Origin: Flavobacterium foetidum
GTDB taxonomy: Bacteria; Bacteroidota; Bacteroidia; Flavobacteriales; Flavobacteriaceae
Reading direction: 5' to 3'
Assembly (NCBI RefSeq): GCF_004634245.1
Contig: NZ_SJTF01000009.1
Span: forward strand, 124,001 to 188,000
DNA length: 64,000 bases
The notes below the pieces were generated by a model. It was given only the letters and a program-made list of their open reading frames with translations. It ran no database searches and was not told the DNA's origin. The position numbers and the translations under genes are program-made. Positions 26,294-34,737 of this stretch are shown here, piece by piece. Each line of letters begins with the position of its first letter. Positions within the stretch are counted from its first letter, which is position 1.

Positions 26294-26995
26294 TTAAATC
26301 AATATGTCACTTTCTAAGTCTGATTTTTCTATTTCAAAATCGAATCCTAGGCGTTCTACAAGTTCTATAACCAGTTTTTTATACCAGTTTTCCGATTTTG
26401 GATGTATGTATATCTTTTCAATCAACTGGCTTAGATCGACATTGATTTTTATTCCGTCATTTAGTTTTATATTGCTTTTGGAGGTATCGGTTAAAATGCG
26501 GACTTCGCGCTCGTACTGAAAACTTTTTCGTTTGAATAAGAATGGAAAAAATAAATCGTCAAACGGGATATATTCTTTTTTGTAATCGATATAATTGACT
26601 TCGCCTATATATTGGTCAAAATTGTTTTCAGGTTTTACAGCTTTTTGCAATCGGCTAATTGTAGATTGAATGGCTATTCCCTCACTGTTTTGAGTAAAAA
26701 TCTGCCACATTGCATACGATTCATATTCGTTAATGTGCCAGCTGCTTACAGCGACTTGTTCTCGTTGTGTTTTGTAGTATTGCAAAAAGTCAGGATTATC
26801 GATTGCAAGTTTTTTAATCTCTTCGTAAGTTGGTTCGCTGAAAGTGCCTTCGTACTGATCTTCAAATTTGTCGGATCTTGACATGAAAAGTTTTTTCGAA
26901 AGCAGTAAATCCAAGAATTTAGATAAATCTAAGTATTTCCAGACTATAGTGTCTGGATCATCAGGAAGCTTTATGTTTGAGTTATGAAGATACAT
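26294..26995 (-). CDS. DUF2971 domain-containing protein
   Basis: The 233-residue cytosolic protein matches the DUF2971 pattern: VWKYLDLSKFLDLLLSKKLFMSRSDKFEDQYEGT near residues 18-52, VSSWHINEYESYAMWQIFTQNSEGIAIQST near 83-112, and KRKSFQYEREVRIL near 160. The family is scattered across bacteria and appears in accessory regions; its function is not established. A signal peptide and transmembrane segments are absent. It stands alone. Confidence 0.85.
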   Translation of the reverse strand: MYLHNSNIKLPDDPDTIVWKYLDLSKFLDLLLSKKLFMSRSDKFEDQYEGTFSEPTYEEIKKLAIDNPDFLQYYKTQREQVAVSSWHINEYESYAMWQIFTQNSEGIAIQSTISRLQKAVKPENNFDQYIGEVNYIDYKKEYIPFDDLFFPFLFKRKSFQYEREVRILTDTSKSNIKLNDGIKINVDLSQLIEKIYIHPKSENWYKKLVIELVERLGFDFEIEKSDLESDILI

Positions 26996-27122
26996 TTTAA
27001 GGCACTAATGATTGCAATCGTTACTTGCCTAAAGTTAAAAAAATAAACACAGAGTAAAGACGTTAAAATTAGTTTTAATCATTCCTTAATCTGTGTTCTT
27101 TTTTATGAGTGTCGTTATTGTC

Positions 27123-28952
27123 TTAAGATTCAAAAGACTGCATAGTCACCAGTTTGTTGTACATGCCGTTGTGGGCAATAAGTTCTTCGTGAGTTCCTTG
27201 CTCTACAATGCGTCCTTTTTGCATTACCACGATTACATCGGCCTTTTGAATTGTTGACAATCGGTGCGCAATTACGATAGAGGTCCTATTTTGCATCATG
27301 TTTTCTAAAGCAACCTGAACATATTTTTCGCTTTCGGTATCTAGATTAGAAGTTGCTTCGTCCAAAATCATGATCGGTGGGTTTTTTAGTACCGCTCTGG
27401 CGATTGATAAACGTTGTTGCTGTCCGCCCGAAAGTTTGTTTCCGCTGTCACCGATGTTGGTGTAAATTCCATTTGGTAGATCTTTTACAAATTCATAAGC
27501 ATTAGCGATTTTTAAGGCTTCAATAATTTCGTCGTCAGTAGCATCTAATTTTCCTAATGCAATATTGGCTTTAATAGTGTCATTAAACAAAATACTGTCC
27601 TGAGTCACCAATCCCATCAAGCCACGAAGCGAATGCAATGTCATATCTTTAATGTTGATGCCGTCCATCGCAATTACTCCTTCATTCACATCATAAAAAC
27701 GGGTCAATAAATTGGCAATTGTGCTTTTTCCGCTTCCAGATTGTCCGACCAAAGCAACGGTTTGTCCTTTTTTAATTTTAAGTGAAAAATCTTTTAGGAT
27801 GGTTTCTTCCTCATATCTAAAGTTGATGTTTTCAATAGAAATGTCCTGATCAAAAGACTCTTTTTCTAACGCCTTTTCTTTGTCAGCAATAGGATTTTCC
27901 TGTTCTAATATTTCCAAAACTCGTTCTGCGGCTGCATTTCCTCTTTTTACTCCATACGAAGCCTTAGAAATTGCTTTTGCCGGAGTCAAAATGTTATATG
28001 CTAATCCCATATACGCAATAAAAGAAGCGCCGTCGAGCGTTTTATCTATTAAAACCATTTGGCCTCCATACCAAAGCAAAATGGCAATTACGGTAATTCC
28101 CATAAACTCACTCGCTGGTGAGGCAAGATTCTGGCGGTTTCCGATACTGTTTGATAATTTGAAAAAACGATCCGTAGAACCTTGAAAAAGGGTGTTGAAG
28201 TAATTTTCAGCATTATAGCCTTTTACTACTTTTAATCCTCCGATAGTTTCTTCTATTGTCGATAAGAATAAACCTTGTTCCTGCTGTGCTTTTGATGACT
28301 GCTTTTTAAGCTGTTTTCCGATCAGCGAAATGATATAACCTGAAACCGGAATGAAAATAAATACAAACAAAGTCAGTTTCGGACTGATGATCAGCATGGC
28401 GATTATGGTAAAAACTATCGTTAAAGGTTCTTTTACAATTAGTTCGAGTATTGCCAAAAAAGAAGTTTGAACTTCGTTTACGTCCGCAGAAATTCTTGAA
28501 ATGATATCTCCTTTTCTTTTTTCTGAATAGAAAGCCAAAGGAAGCTCTAATGTCTTTTTGTACATCGCATTACGCATATCTCTCAATATTCCGTTTCTTA
28601 AGAAATTGATGAAAAACATGGCAAGATAGTCAACCAAGTTTTTAAGAAGAAAAATCGAAATAATTCCCGCAACCATTATAGACAATGTGTAGCCAACACC
28701 ATATGTGTCAGTTGTCGTGGTTACAAAATAACTTAGATAATCTTCTCCGTATGTTTTAATTTTAAGAAGTCCCTCGTAAATCGGTTTTTCAGTATTTCGT
28801 TTGGTTTGGTCAAATAATACCTGAATCATAGGGATCAACGACATAAACGAAAGGGTGCTGAACAAGGCATATAAAACATTAAAAAAGATGTTTAAGAATG
28901 CGTATTTTTTATATGGGTATATAAAAGGAACTATTTTTTTGAAATTACTCAT
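27123..28952 (-). CDS. ABC exporter, ATP-binding protein/permease (MsbA-like)
   Basis: A 609-residue half transporter. Six transmembrane helices occupy about residues 15-325. The ATPase part has Walker A GQSGSGKST near 405, the signature SGGQQQRLSIARA near 508, Walker B PIMILDEATSNLD near 530, and the switch His in IVIAHRLSTI. It would act as a homodimer exporting lipid or a hydrophobic compound. MsbA-type lipid A flippase is the best guess because the neighbours are envelope-sugar genes, but substrate is not proven. Confidence 0.92.
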   Translation of the reverse strand: MSNFKKIVPFIYPYKKYAFLNIFFNVLYALFSTLSFMSLIPMIQVLFDQTKRNTEKPIYEGLLKIKTYGEDYLSYFVTTTTDTYGVGYTLSIMVAGIISIFLLKNLVDYLAMFFINFLRNGILRDMRNAMYKKTLELPLAFYSEKRKGDIISRISADVNEVQTSFLAILELIVKEPLTIVFTIIAMLIISPKLTLFVFIFIPVSGYIISLIGKQLKKQSSKAQQEQGLFLSTIEETIGGLKVVKGYNAENYFNTLFQGSTDRFFKLSNSIGNRQNLASPASEFMGITVIAILLWYGGQMVLIDKTLDGASFIAYMGLAYNILTPAKAISKASYGVKRGNAAAERVLEILEQENPIADKEKALEKESFDQDISIENINFRYEEETILKDFSLKIKKGQTVALVGQSGSGKSTIANLLTRFYDVNEGVIAMDGINIKDMTLHSLRGLMGLVTQDSILFNDTIKANIALGKLDATDDEIIEALKIANAYEFVKDLPNGIYTNIGDSGNKLSGGQQQRLSIARAVLKNPPIMILDEATSNLDTESEKYVQVALENMMQNRTSIVIAHRLSTIQKADVIVVMQKGRIVEQGTHEELIAHNGMYNKLVTMQSFES

Positions 28953-29074
28953 TTATTTTTTTGATATTGATTTCTAGACTCTTTCGAGTATTCGGTTTTG
29001 TAGTTTATTTTATCGCACAAAATTAATCCAATTGAGGTGTTTTCAATTTCTTTTTGCTTTTTTTTATAAAAAAA

Positions 29075-29109
29075 ACTCTGATTTGCATTGCGACAATACA
29101 AATCAGAGT
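29075..29109 (-). terminator. Terminator of the phosphosugar mutase gene
   Basis: An 11-bp perfect stem ACTCTGATTTG/CAAATCAGAGT with a 13-base loop is followed on the minus strand by a long T-run, 66 bases after the mutase stop codon. Confidence 0.85.
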
Positions 29110-29174
29110 CTAAAATATTGGTTTTGTTCATTGTGCCTGTTTTGTATGCACAATTGTAAAGGTGTTTTGTTTTC

Positions 29175-30902
29175 TTAATTAAGTTGCATATCGGCAATGA
29201 TATTCTGTATTTTTTGATCTAAGAAACTTTCTGCTTCCTCAAAATCCAAGACCGATTCAATTTCGGCATTTACGCTGATATAGAATTTAATTTTAGGTTC
29301 CGTTCCGCTTGGTCTTGCACAGATTTTAGAGCCATCTGCAGTATAATAGATCAAAACGTTCGATTTAGGCATATCCATTGTCGATTCTTCGCCAGTTAAT
29401 AAATTCAAAGCAATTGACGATTGGTAGTCTTCAACCATAACTACTCTTTCTCCATTGATTTCCTTTAGCGGATTTTCACGAAGATTAATCATCATTTGAT
29501 TGATTTCTGCCAAGCCTTCCATTCCTTTTTTAGTTAAAGAAACCAAATGCTCTTTGTAAAAACCATTTTCAACGTACAATTGTAATAGTTCTTTATAAAC
29601 AGAACTTCCTGCGGCTTTGGCTTGAGCTGCTACTTCGCAGATTAATAAAGTCGCAGCAACAGCATCTTTATCGCGTACAGCGTCGCCAACCATAAAACCA
29701 AAACTTTCTTCGCCTCCTCCAATAAACTCAAGTTCTGGGAAGTCTACAATCATTTTGGCGATCCATTTGAATCCTGTTAATCCTACTTTGCATTCAATAC
29801 CATAACTTGATGCCAATTCCATCATCATCGGGGTTGAAACAATCGTTGATCCCACGAACTGTTTTCCGTTAAGTTTGCCCGCTTTTTTCCATTGTTTCAA
29901 TAAGAAAGAAGTCATCAGGACCATTGTCTGGTTTCCGTTAAGCAAAATCATTTTGCCGTCGTTATTTCTAACCGCTACACCTAAACGATCACAGTCAGGG
30001 TCTGTACCTACAACAATATCAGAATTTGTTTTGTCTGCCAGAGCCAAAGCCATTGTTAGAGCTTCTGGCTCTTCTGGGTTTGGAGATTTTACAGTTGGGA
30101 AATCTCCGTCTGGAATAGCTTGTTCGGGTACAATATGTACGTTTTTGTATCCGGCTTGCGATAAAGTATCCGGAATAGATTTTATAGAAGTTCCGTGCAG
30201 CGAAGTAAAAACAATATGAAGATTGTCTTTTGCTTCTGCCGGAGTATTAAAACTTGCGTTTTCTATAGATGATTTTACGAACGCTTTGTCAATTTCTGTA
30301 TCAATATACTGAATTAAGCTTTCGTTTGCGTTGAATTTGATTTTGTCGTAGCTCAAACTTTCAATCACATTGACAATTTCTTTGTCTTGCGGCGGAACAA
30401 TCTGTCCACCATCTTGCCAGTAAACTTTGTAGCCGTTATATTCAGGTGGATTATGAGAAGCAGTCAGAACAATTCCGCACTGGCATTTTAAGTATTTCAG
30501 CGCAAAAGATAACTCTGGGGTAGGTCTTAAGTCCGAGAATAAATAAACCTGAATTCCGTTTGCTGAAAAAACATCAGCTACCACTTTTGCTAAAGTGTTG
30601 CTGTTATGACGGCAATCATAAGCGATAGCAACTTTTAAAGGTTGGTCTGGAAAAACTTTATGCAGATAATCAGATAATCCTTGTGTGTTTTTGCCCAGCG
30701 TGTATTTGTTGATTCGATTGTTGCCAATTCCCATTACGCCTCGCATACCGCCGGTACCAAATTCAAGGTTTTTGTAAAAACTCTCTTCGAGTTCTTTTGG
30801 CGAGGTTGTCATTAATTCTTTAACCGCGGCTTGTGTTTCTTGGTCAAATGTCGGCGTTAGCCATTCGTTTACAGCATCTAATATATTAGGAGCAATATTC
30901 AT
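29175..30902 (-). CDS. Phospho-sugar mutase (phosphoglucomutase/phosphomannomutase)
   Basis: A 575-residue alpha-D-phosphohexomutase. The active phosphoserine loop TASHNPPEYNGYKVY is near residues 142-156, the metal loop DPDCDRLG near 300-307, the sugar-binding GGGEESFGF near 397, and the phosphate-binding ARPSGTEPKIKFY near 528. Length and domain order are those of the long PGM/PMM type (PgcA-like). It interconverts hexose 1- and 6-phosphates, feeding glycan synthesis. The glycosyltransferase gene lies 125 bases upstream. Confidence 0.94.
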   Translation of the reverse strand: MNIAPNILDAVNEWLTPTFDQETQAAVKELMTTSPKELEESFYKNLEFGTGGMRGVMGIGNNRINKYTLGKNTQGLSDYLHKVFPDQPLKVAIAYDCRHNSNTLAKVVADVFSANGIQVYLFSDLRPTPELSFALKYLKCQCGIVLTASHNPPEYNGYKVYWQDGGQIVPPQDKEIVNVIESLSYDKIKFNANESLIQYIDTEIDKAFVKSSIENASFNTPAEAKDNLHIVFTSLHGTSIKSIPDTLSQAGYKNVHIVPEQAIPDGDFPTVKSPNPEEPEALTMALALADKTNSDIVVGTDPDCDRLGVAVRNNDGKMILLNGNQTMVLMTSFLLKQWKKAGKLNGKQFVGSTIVSTPMMMELASSYGIECKVGLTGFKWIAKMIVDFPELEFIGGGEESFGFMVGDAVRDKDAVAATLLICEVAAQAKAAGSSVYKELLQLYVENGFYKEHLVSLTKKGMEGLAEINQMMINLRENPLKEINGERVVMVEDYQSSIALNLLTGEESTMDMPKSNVLIYYTADGSKICARPSGTEPKIKFYISVNAEIESVLDFEEAESFLDQKIQNIIADMQLN

Positions 30903-31027
30903 TTAAATTTCGTTTTATGTTTGTTTAAAAATAGGTTTTTTTCGAGGCTCAGAGGTGCTGTAAGCAATATTTTTGTATCTCAATTAATATTGGTCAACTA
31001 AAAATAGGCGTTGGCAAATCGAGTTTA

Positions 31028-31984
31028 TTAAAAATTAACTTCTCGGGCTATTTTATAACGTTCTTCGTTGTGTTTTGTTCTTAAAATGATTTCGCCTAAA
31101 AATCCAGCTAAAAACAATTGTGTTCCCAAAATCATTGTGGTCAAGGCAATGTAAAACCACGGATTGTTTGTTACCAAAGAATATTTCATTCCGTTATACA
31201 AATGGTACAGTTTTGAAATCCCAATATATCCGGCAGACAAAAATCCGATGATAAACATAATCGATCCAATGGCGCCAAATAAGTGCATGGGTCTTTTTCC
31301 GAATCGCGACAAAAACCAAATGGTAATAAGGTCGAGAAATCCGTTGATAAAGCGTTCCATTCCGAATTTGGTTTCGCCGTATTTTCTGGCTTGATGAATA
31401 ACTACTTTTTCGCCTATTTTTCCAAATCCAGCATTTTTTGCGAGAACCGGAATGTAACGGTGCATTTCGCCAGAAACTTCAATGTTTTTTACAACAACAT
31501 TTTTGTAGGCTTTTAGGCCACAGTTAAAATCATTTAGTTCAACTCCCGAGGTTTTTCTGGCCGCCCAATTAAATAATTTGGAAGGCAGGTTTTTGGCTAC
31601 GACAGAATCATAACGTTTCTTTTTCCAGCCCGAAACCAGGTCGTATTTTTGCGCCGTAATCATTTCGTACAATTCCGGAATTTCGTCGGGACTGTCTTGT
31701 AGGTCGGCATCCATAGTAATAATAACATCGCCTTTTGCTTTGGCAAAACCAGCGTGAAGGGCTTGTGATTTTCCGAAATTTTTCATGAAACGAATGCCTT
31801 TTACATTCGGATTCTCATTTGAAAAACCTTCAATGATTGCCCAGGAATTATCTGTACTTCCATCATCTACAAAAATGATTTCATAAGAATAATTGTTAGA
31901 CTGCAACACTTTAATAATCCATGTGTAGAGTTCCTGCAGTGATTCCTCCTCGTTTAGAAGCGGTATAAGTATAGATAAATTCAT
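31028..31984 (-). CDS. Family 2 glycosyltransferase (polyprenyl-phosphate type)
   Basis: The 318-residue inner-membrane enzyme has an N-terminal GT2 domain (SILIPLLNEEESLQEL, IIFVDDGSTDNSW, DAD in ITMDADLQDSPDEIPEL near 92-108). Two C-terminal transmembrane helices lie at about 235-260 and 270-300. This layout is that of DPM1/GtrB-like enzymes that load sugars on undecaprenyl phosphate. It overlaps nothing; the DUF4199 gene ends 9 bases upstream, so the two are co-transcribed. Confidence 0.92.
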   Translation of the reverse strand: MNLSILIPLLNEEESLQELYTWIIKVLQSNNYSYEIIFVDDGSTDNSWAIIEGFSNENPNVKGIRFMKNFGKSQALHAGFAKAKGDVIITMDADLQDSPDEIPELYEMITAQKYDLVSGWKKKRYDSVVAKNLPSKLFNWAARKTSGVELNDFNCGLKAYKNVVVKNIEVSGEMHRYIPVLAKNAGFGKIGEKVVIHQARKYGETKFGMERFINGFLDLITIWFLSRFGKRPMHLFGAIGSIMFIIGFLSAGYIGISKLYHLYNGMKYSLVTNNPWFYIALTTMILGTQLFLAGFLGEIILRTKHNEERYKIAREVNF

Positions 31985-31992
31985 TTATGTTT

Positions 31993-32523
31993 TTATTCTT
32001 GAGTAGTTTTGCTCTTAAAAAATGCTGCGAAAATTAATCCGAAAATAGCGCTGAAAACAATTGCAAATACAGAGCCTTTTAGAAGCTCAATTGTAGAATA
32101 CGGACTGCTGGCTTTCATTTTTGCGATAGTTTCATTGATGGCAGATGCCGGAGTTCCGAATTTCTGCATCATTCCGACAGTATATTTAATCATTAATTCG
32201 TTTAATGTTTCTTTTGCTCCCGGATCGATTACGTTAAATAAGATAATGTTAAATGCTGTAGATATTAAGATGCCAATTACAGCAGCTATAAAATAAGTGG
32301 TAAAAGCTTCTTTAAAAGGAAAAATGCCTTTTAATTCTTTTTTTGTTTTAGACAATAAGATAATAGAAATTGTAATGCTTATTGCTATTCCTAAAAGGCC
32401 CATCCACCAAGCGGTGAATAAACTAAGGTCTACTGCATAAATGGTTGCAGTTATTAATGCAGATGCAACTCCAATCATTACACCATAATTGATACCGTTC
32501 TTTTTTATAACTTCATTAATCAT
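31993..32523 (-). CDS. DUF4199 membrane protein
   Basis: A 176-residue inner-membrane protein with four predicted transmembrane segments at about residues 14-33, 35-55, 75-97 and 150-172. DUF4199 is a Bacteroidota family of unknown role, usually placed directly upstream of the same GT2 gene as here (9-base gap). It may assist the transferase, but no motif proves it. Confidence 0.85.
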   Translation of the reverse strand: MINEVIKKNGINYGVMIGVASALITATIYAVDLSLFTAWWMGLLGIAISITISIILLSKTKKELKGIFPFKEAFTTYFIAAVIGILISTAFNIILFNVIDPGAKETLNELMIKYTVGMMQKFGTPASAINETIAKMKASSPYSTIELLKGSVFAIVFSAIFGLIFAAFFKSKTTQE

Positions 32524-32625
32524 ATTTTCTATATGTTTTAAAATTAATCCACAAATATAGCAATTCCGACCTTACACAGGTATAAAATGCTTTTTGAATT
32601 TATCTAAAAAAAAGTGAACTAAAGA

Positions 32626-32655
32626 TTTGATTATTAAAAAAGAATTGTAAATTTG
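32626..32655 (+). promoter_or_regulatory. Bacteroidota-type promoter of the L31 gene
   Basis: TTTG at 32626-32629, 18-base spacer, TAAATTTG at 32648-32655. Leader to the L31 ATG is about 115 bases, long enough for autogenous control; a paired structure in it is not obvious. Confidence 0.7.
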
Positions 32656-32774
32656 CACACTCAAAAATAATTAAAAAATTTTTAAACAAAAAGAGTATCA
32701 TTTGTTTACACCTTTTTCTAATCACGAAAAAGCTTCAAAATAAAAATGCTCCAAACAATAAATATAAAGAAAAG

Positions 32775-33029
32775 ATGAAAAAAGGAATTCACCCAGAAAA
32801 TTACAGATTAGTTGCATTTAAAGACATGTCTAATGATGACGTTTTTATCACTAAATCTACTGCAGATACAAAAGAAACAATTGAAGTTGACGGAGTTGAG
32901 TATCCAGTTGTAAAAATGGAGATTTCTAGAACATCTCACCCTTTCTATACTGGTAAATCTAAACTTATCGATACTGCAGGACGTATTGATAAATTCAAAA
33001 CTAAATATGCAAAACACGCTAAAAAATAA
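32775..33029 (+). CDS. rpmE2: 50S ribosomal protein L31 type B (zinc-free)
   Basis: The 84-residue protein reads [19 protein letters not shown] and later [21 protein letters not shown], the signatures of type B L31. It contains no Cys at all, so it is the zinc-independent form. Own promoter and terminator, so monocistronic. In many bacteria the C-minus form is induced by zinc shortage through Zur; no operator was recognised here, and Bacteroidota often carry only this type. Confidence 0.96.
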
Positions 33030-33051
33030 TAGCTGTTTTAAATTATACGAA

Positions 33052-33079
33052 AGCCTTCCAATTCTGGAAGGCTTTTTTT
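33052..33079 (+). terminator. Terminator of the L31 gene
   Basis: AGCCTTCCA and TGGAAGGCT pair across ATTC, followed by seven T. Confidence 0.88.
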
Positions 33080-33352
33080 ATGCATCGATTTTTGATAATT
33101 AGAAAGGAAAGGGGGCTGATTTTAATATAGCCCATGGTTTCAACCACTGGTTGTATTTTTCTCGGTGATTGAAAAATTAGGCGTATTAGGTTTGCCAAAT
33201 AATCTTAATTTAGATGAACTAAGAGTAAGAGTTATTTAAAAATTTGTGAATTCGTGGCTATTTACATATAAAAATGACTCATGTAACGTATAAATATTTG
33301 TAACTTTGGAGCTAGGTAACCAAATCAAATTTTAACAAACACTCAATTATTT
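33080..33352. other. Intergenic region with coding-like remnant and promoter
   Basis: An imperfect hairpin (CCCATGGTT then AACCACTGG) lies at 33131-33150. A frame open from 33126 to 33239 ends LGLPNNLNLDELRVRVI before its stop and looks like the tail of a lost gene. TAACTTTG at 33301-33308 is a TAnnTTTG match 45 bases before the GlmU-like gene. Confidence 0.45.
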
Positions 33353-34528
33353 ATGAACTACATTCTTTTCGACGGTCCCGTTCGGAATGCTTTATTACCA
33401 TTTACTTTTACAAGACCCGTAGCCGATATTTTGGTCGGAATTACGACTATTCGCCAAAAATGGGAAATGCGTCTGGGATCTACCATTACAACCATAACCG
33501 AAGAATATCTGTCTGAAAAATATCCGATGGTAGAAATGGAAGAAAATGTAATGATCAACGCAGCTTATCTGCCAAATGATACGCTTGTAGAGATGATTTC
33601 TGAATTGAAAGAAAATCAAGCTATTTTTAAAGGAGAAGATGTAATTGCTTTTTTTGCTAATGAAAATCAGGAAGAAGTCGATTTTGATTCTTACGAAATT
33701 CTTTCCTATAATGAAGACTGCCTTACAATCGAACATACTTGGGATATTTTTTCTAAAAACGATGCTGCAATCCGTGCCGATTTTGATTATTTGACAGCAG
33801 ATCGAAAATCACAGCCAATTCCGAAAAGCGTAAATGTGATCGCACCTGAAAATATTTTTATCGAGGAAGGAGCAAAATTGGAGTTTGTGACTTTAAACGC
33901 GTGTACAGGTCCTATATATATTGGCAAGAATACCGAAATTATGGAAGGAACTGTAATTCGTGGACCATTTGCCTTATGCGAAAATGCTATGGTAAAAATG
34001 TCTGCCAAGGTATATGGTGCCACAACTGTCGGCCCGGGATCTAGGATAGGGGGAGAGGTTAAAAACTCAGTTCTTTTTGCTAATTCTAATAAAGGACATG
34101 AAGGGTTTTTGGGAGATTCTGTTTTAGGGGAATGGTGCAATATCGGTGCCGATTCTAATAATTCGAATCTAAAAAATAACTACGAAGAAGTTAAGCTATG
34201 GAGCTACGAAACGGAAGGATTTGCTAAGACCGGACTTCAGTTCTGCGGCTTAATGATGGGTGATCACAGCAAATGCGGTATCAACACTATGTTTAATACA
34301 GGAACGGTTGTCGGGGTGAGCGCCAATATTTTTGGATCTGGATTTCCGCGTAATTTTGTTCCTAGTTTTTCTTGGGGTGGTGCAACAGGTTTTACAACTT
34401 ATGTAACCAAAAAAGCTTTTGAAACTGCACGTCTAGTAATGTCTCGAAGAAATATTGAGTTTGACGAAACAGAAGCGGCGATTTTAGAACATATTTTTGA
34501 AGAAACAAAAAAATGGAGAAAAGATTAA
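33353..34528 (+). CDS. Bacteroidota-type GlmU-like sugar nucleotidyltransferase
   Basis: The 391-residue protein belongs to the alternate GlmU group of this phylum. It starts LFDGPVRNALLPFTFTRPVADILVGI, a shortened nucleotidyltransferase-like region. From about residue 190 hexapeptide repeats form a left-handed beta-helix (GPIYIGKNTEIMEGTVIRGPFALCEN, GEWCNIGADSNNSNLKNN, MGDHSKCGINTMFNTGTVVG). It probably makes UDP-GlcNAc from glucosamine 1-phosphate for murein and LPS. The canonical GxGTRM pyrophosphorylase loop is missing, so the N-terminal activity is less certain. Confidence 0.82.
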   Translation: MNYILFDGPVRNALLPFTFTRPVADILVGITTIRQKWEMRLGSTITTITEEYLSEKYPMVEMEENVMINAAYLPNDTLVEMISELKENQAIFKGEDVIAFFANENQEEVDFDSYEILSYNEDCLTIEHTWDIFSKNDAAIRADFDYLTADRKSQPIPKSVNVIAPENIFIEEGAKLEFVTLNACTGPIYIGKNTEIMEGTVIRGPFALCENAMVKMSAKVYGATTVGPGSRIGGEVKNSVLFANSNKGHEGFLGDSVLGEWCNIGADSNNSNLKNNYEEVKLWSYETEGFAKTGLQFCGLMMGDHSKCGINTMFNTGTVVGVSANIFGSGFPRNFVPSFSWGGATGFTTYVTKKAFETARLVMSRRNIEFDETEAAILEHIFEETKKWRKD

Positions 34529-34689
34529 TTAGATAATTAGTCAATTTGAAAATTAGATAATTTTTGTAGACCCGACAGTTTTTTTAAAACTGTCGGGTTT
34601 TGTGTTCTTTGGAAGTAATTATCCCATTGTCTAATTTCCAAATTATCTAATTTTCAAATTATCTAATTGACTAATTATCTAATTAAACT
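34528..34689. repeat. Inverted pair of 8-bp-period arrays (NNNCTAAT family), site D
   Basis: Left arm 34528-34559 is four 8-mers (attagata, attagtca, atttgaaa, attagata). Right arm 34626-34689 is eight 8-mers of the inverse type (attgtcta, atttccaa, attatcta, attttcaa, attatcta, attgacta, attatcta, attaaact). The left arm begins on the last base of the GlmU stop codon and the right arm ends at the -7 box of the next gene. A strong terminator sits in the loop. Confidence 0.85.
34570..34598 (+). terminator. Terminator of the GlmU-like gene
   Basis: A 12-bp stem built on ACCCGACAGTTT/AAACTGTCGGGT with a short loop and T-rich tail. Confidence 0.85.
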
Positions 34690-34696
34690 ATCTTTG
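34689..34696 (+). promoter_or_regulatory. Promoter -7 element of the ABC-F gene
   Basis: TATCTTTG, a TAnnTTTG match, about 40 bases before the ATG. Its first base is the last base of repeat array site D. Confidence 0.5.
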
Positions 34697-34737
34697 CAGC
34701 TTCAAAAAACAATGCATTTTAAAAATCTAAAATCTAA

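Noticed and set aside
28949..29197. 82-residue minus-strand ORF between the ABC exporter and phosphosugar mutase genes
   Set aside because: It spans the terminator hairpin of the mutase gene and overlaps the mutase stop; composition is Lys/Asn/Tyr-rich as expected from AT-rich spacer.
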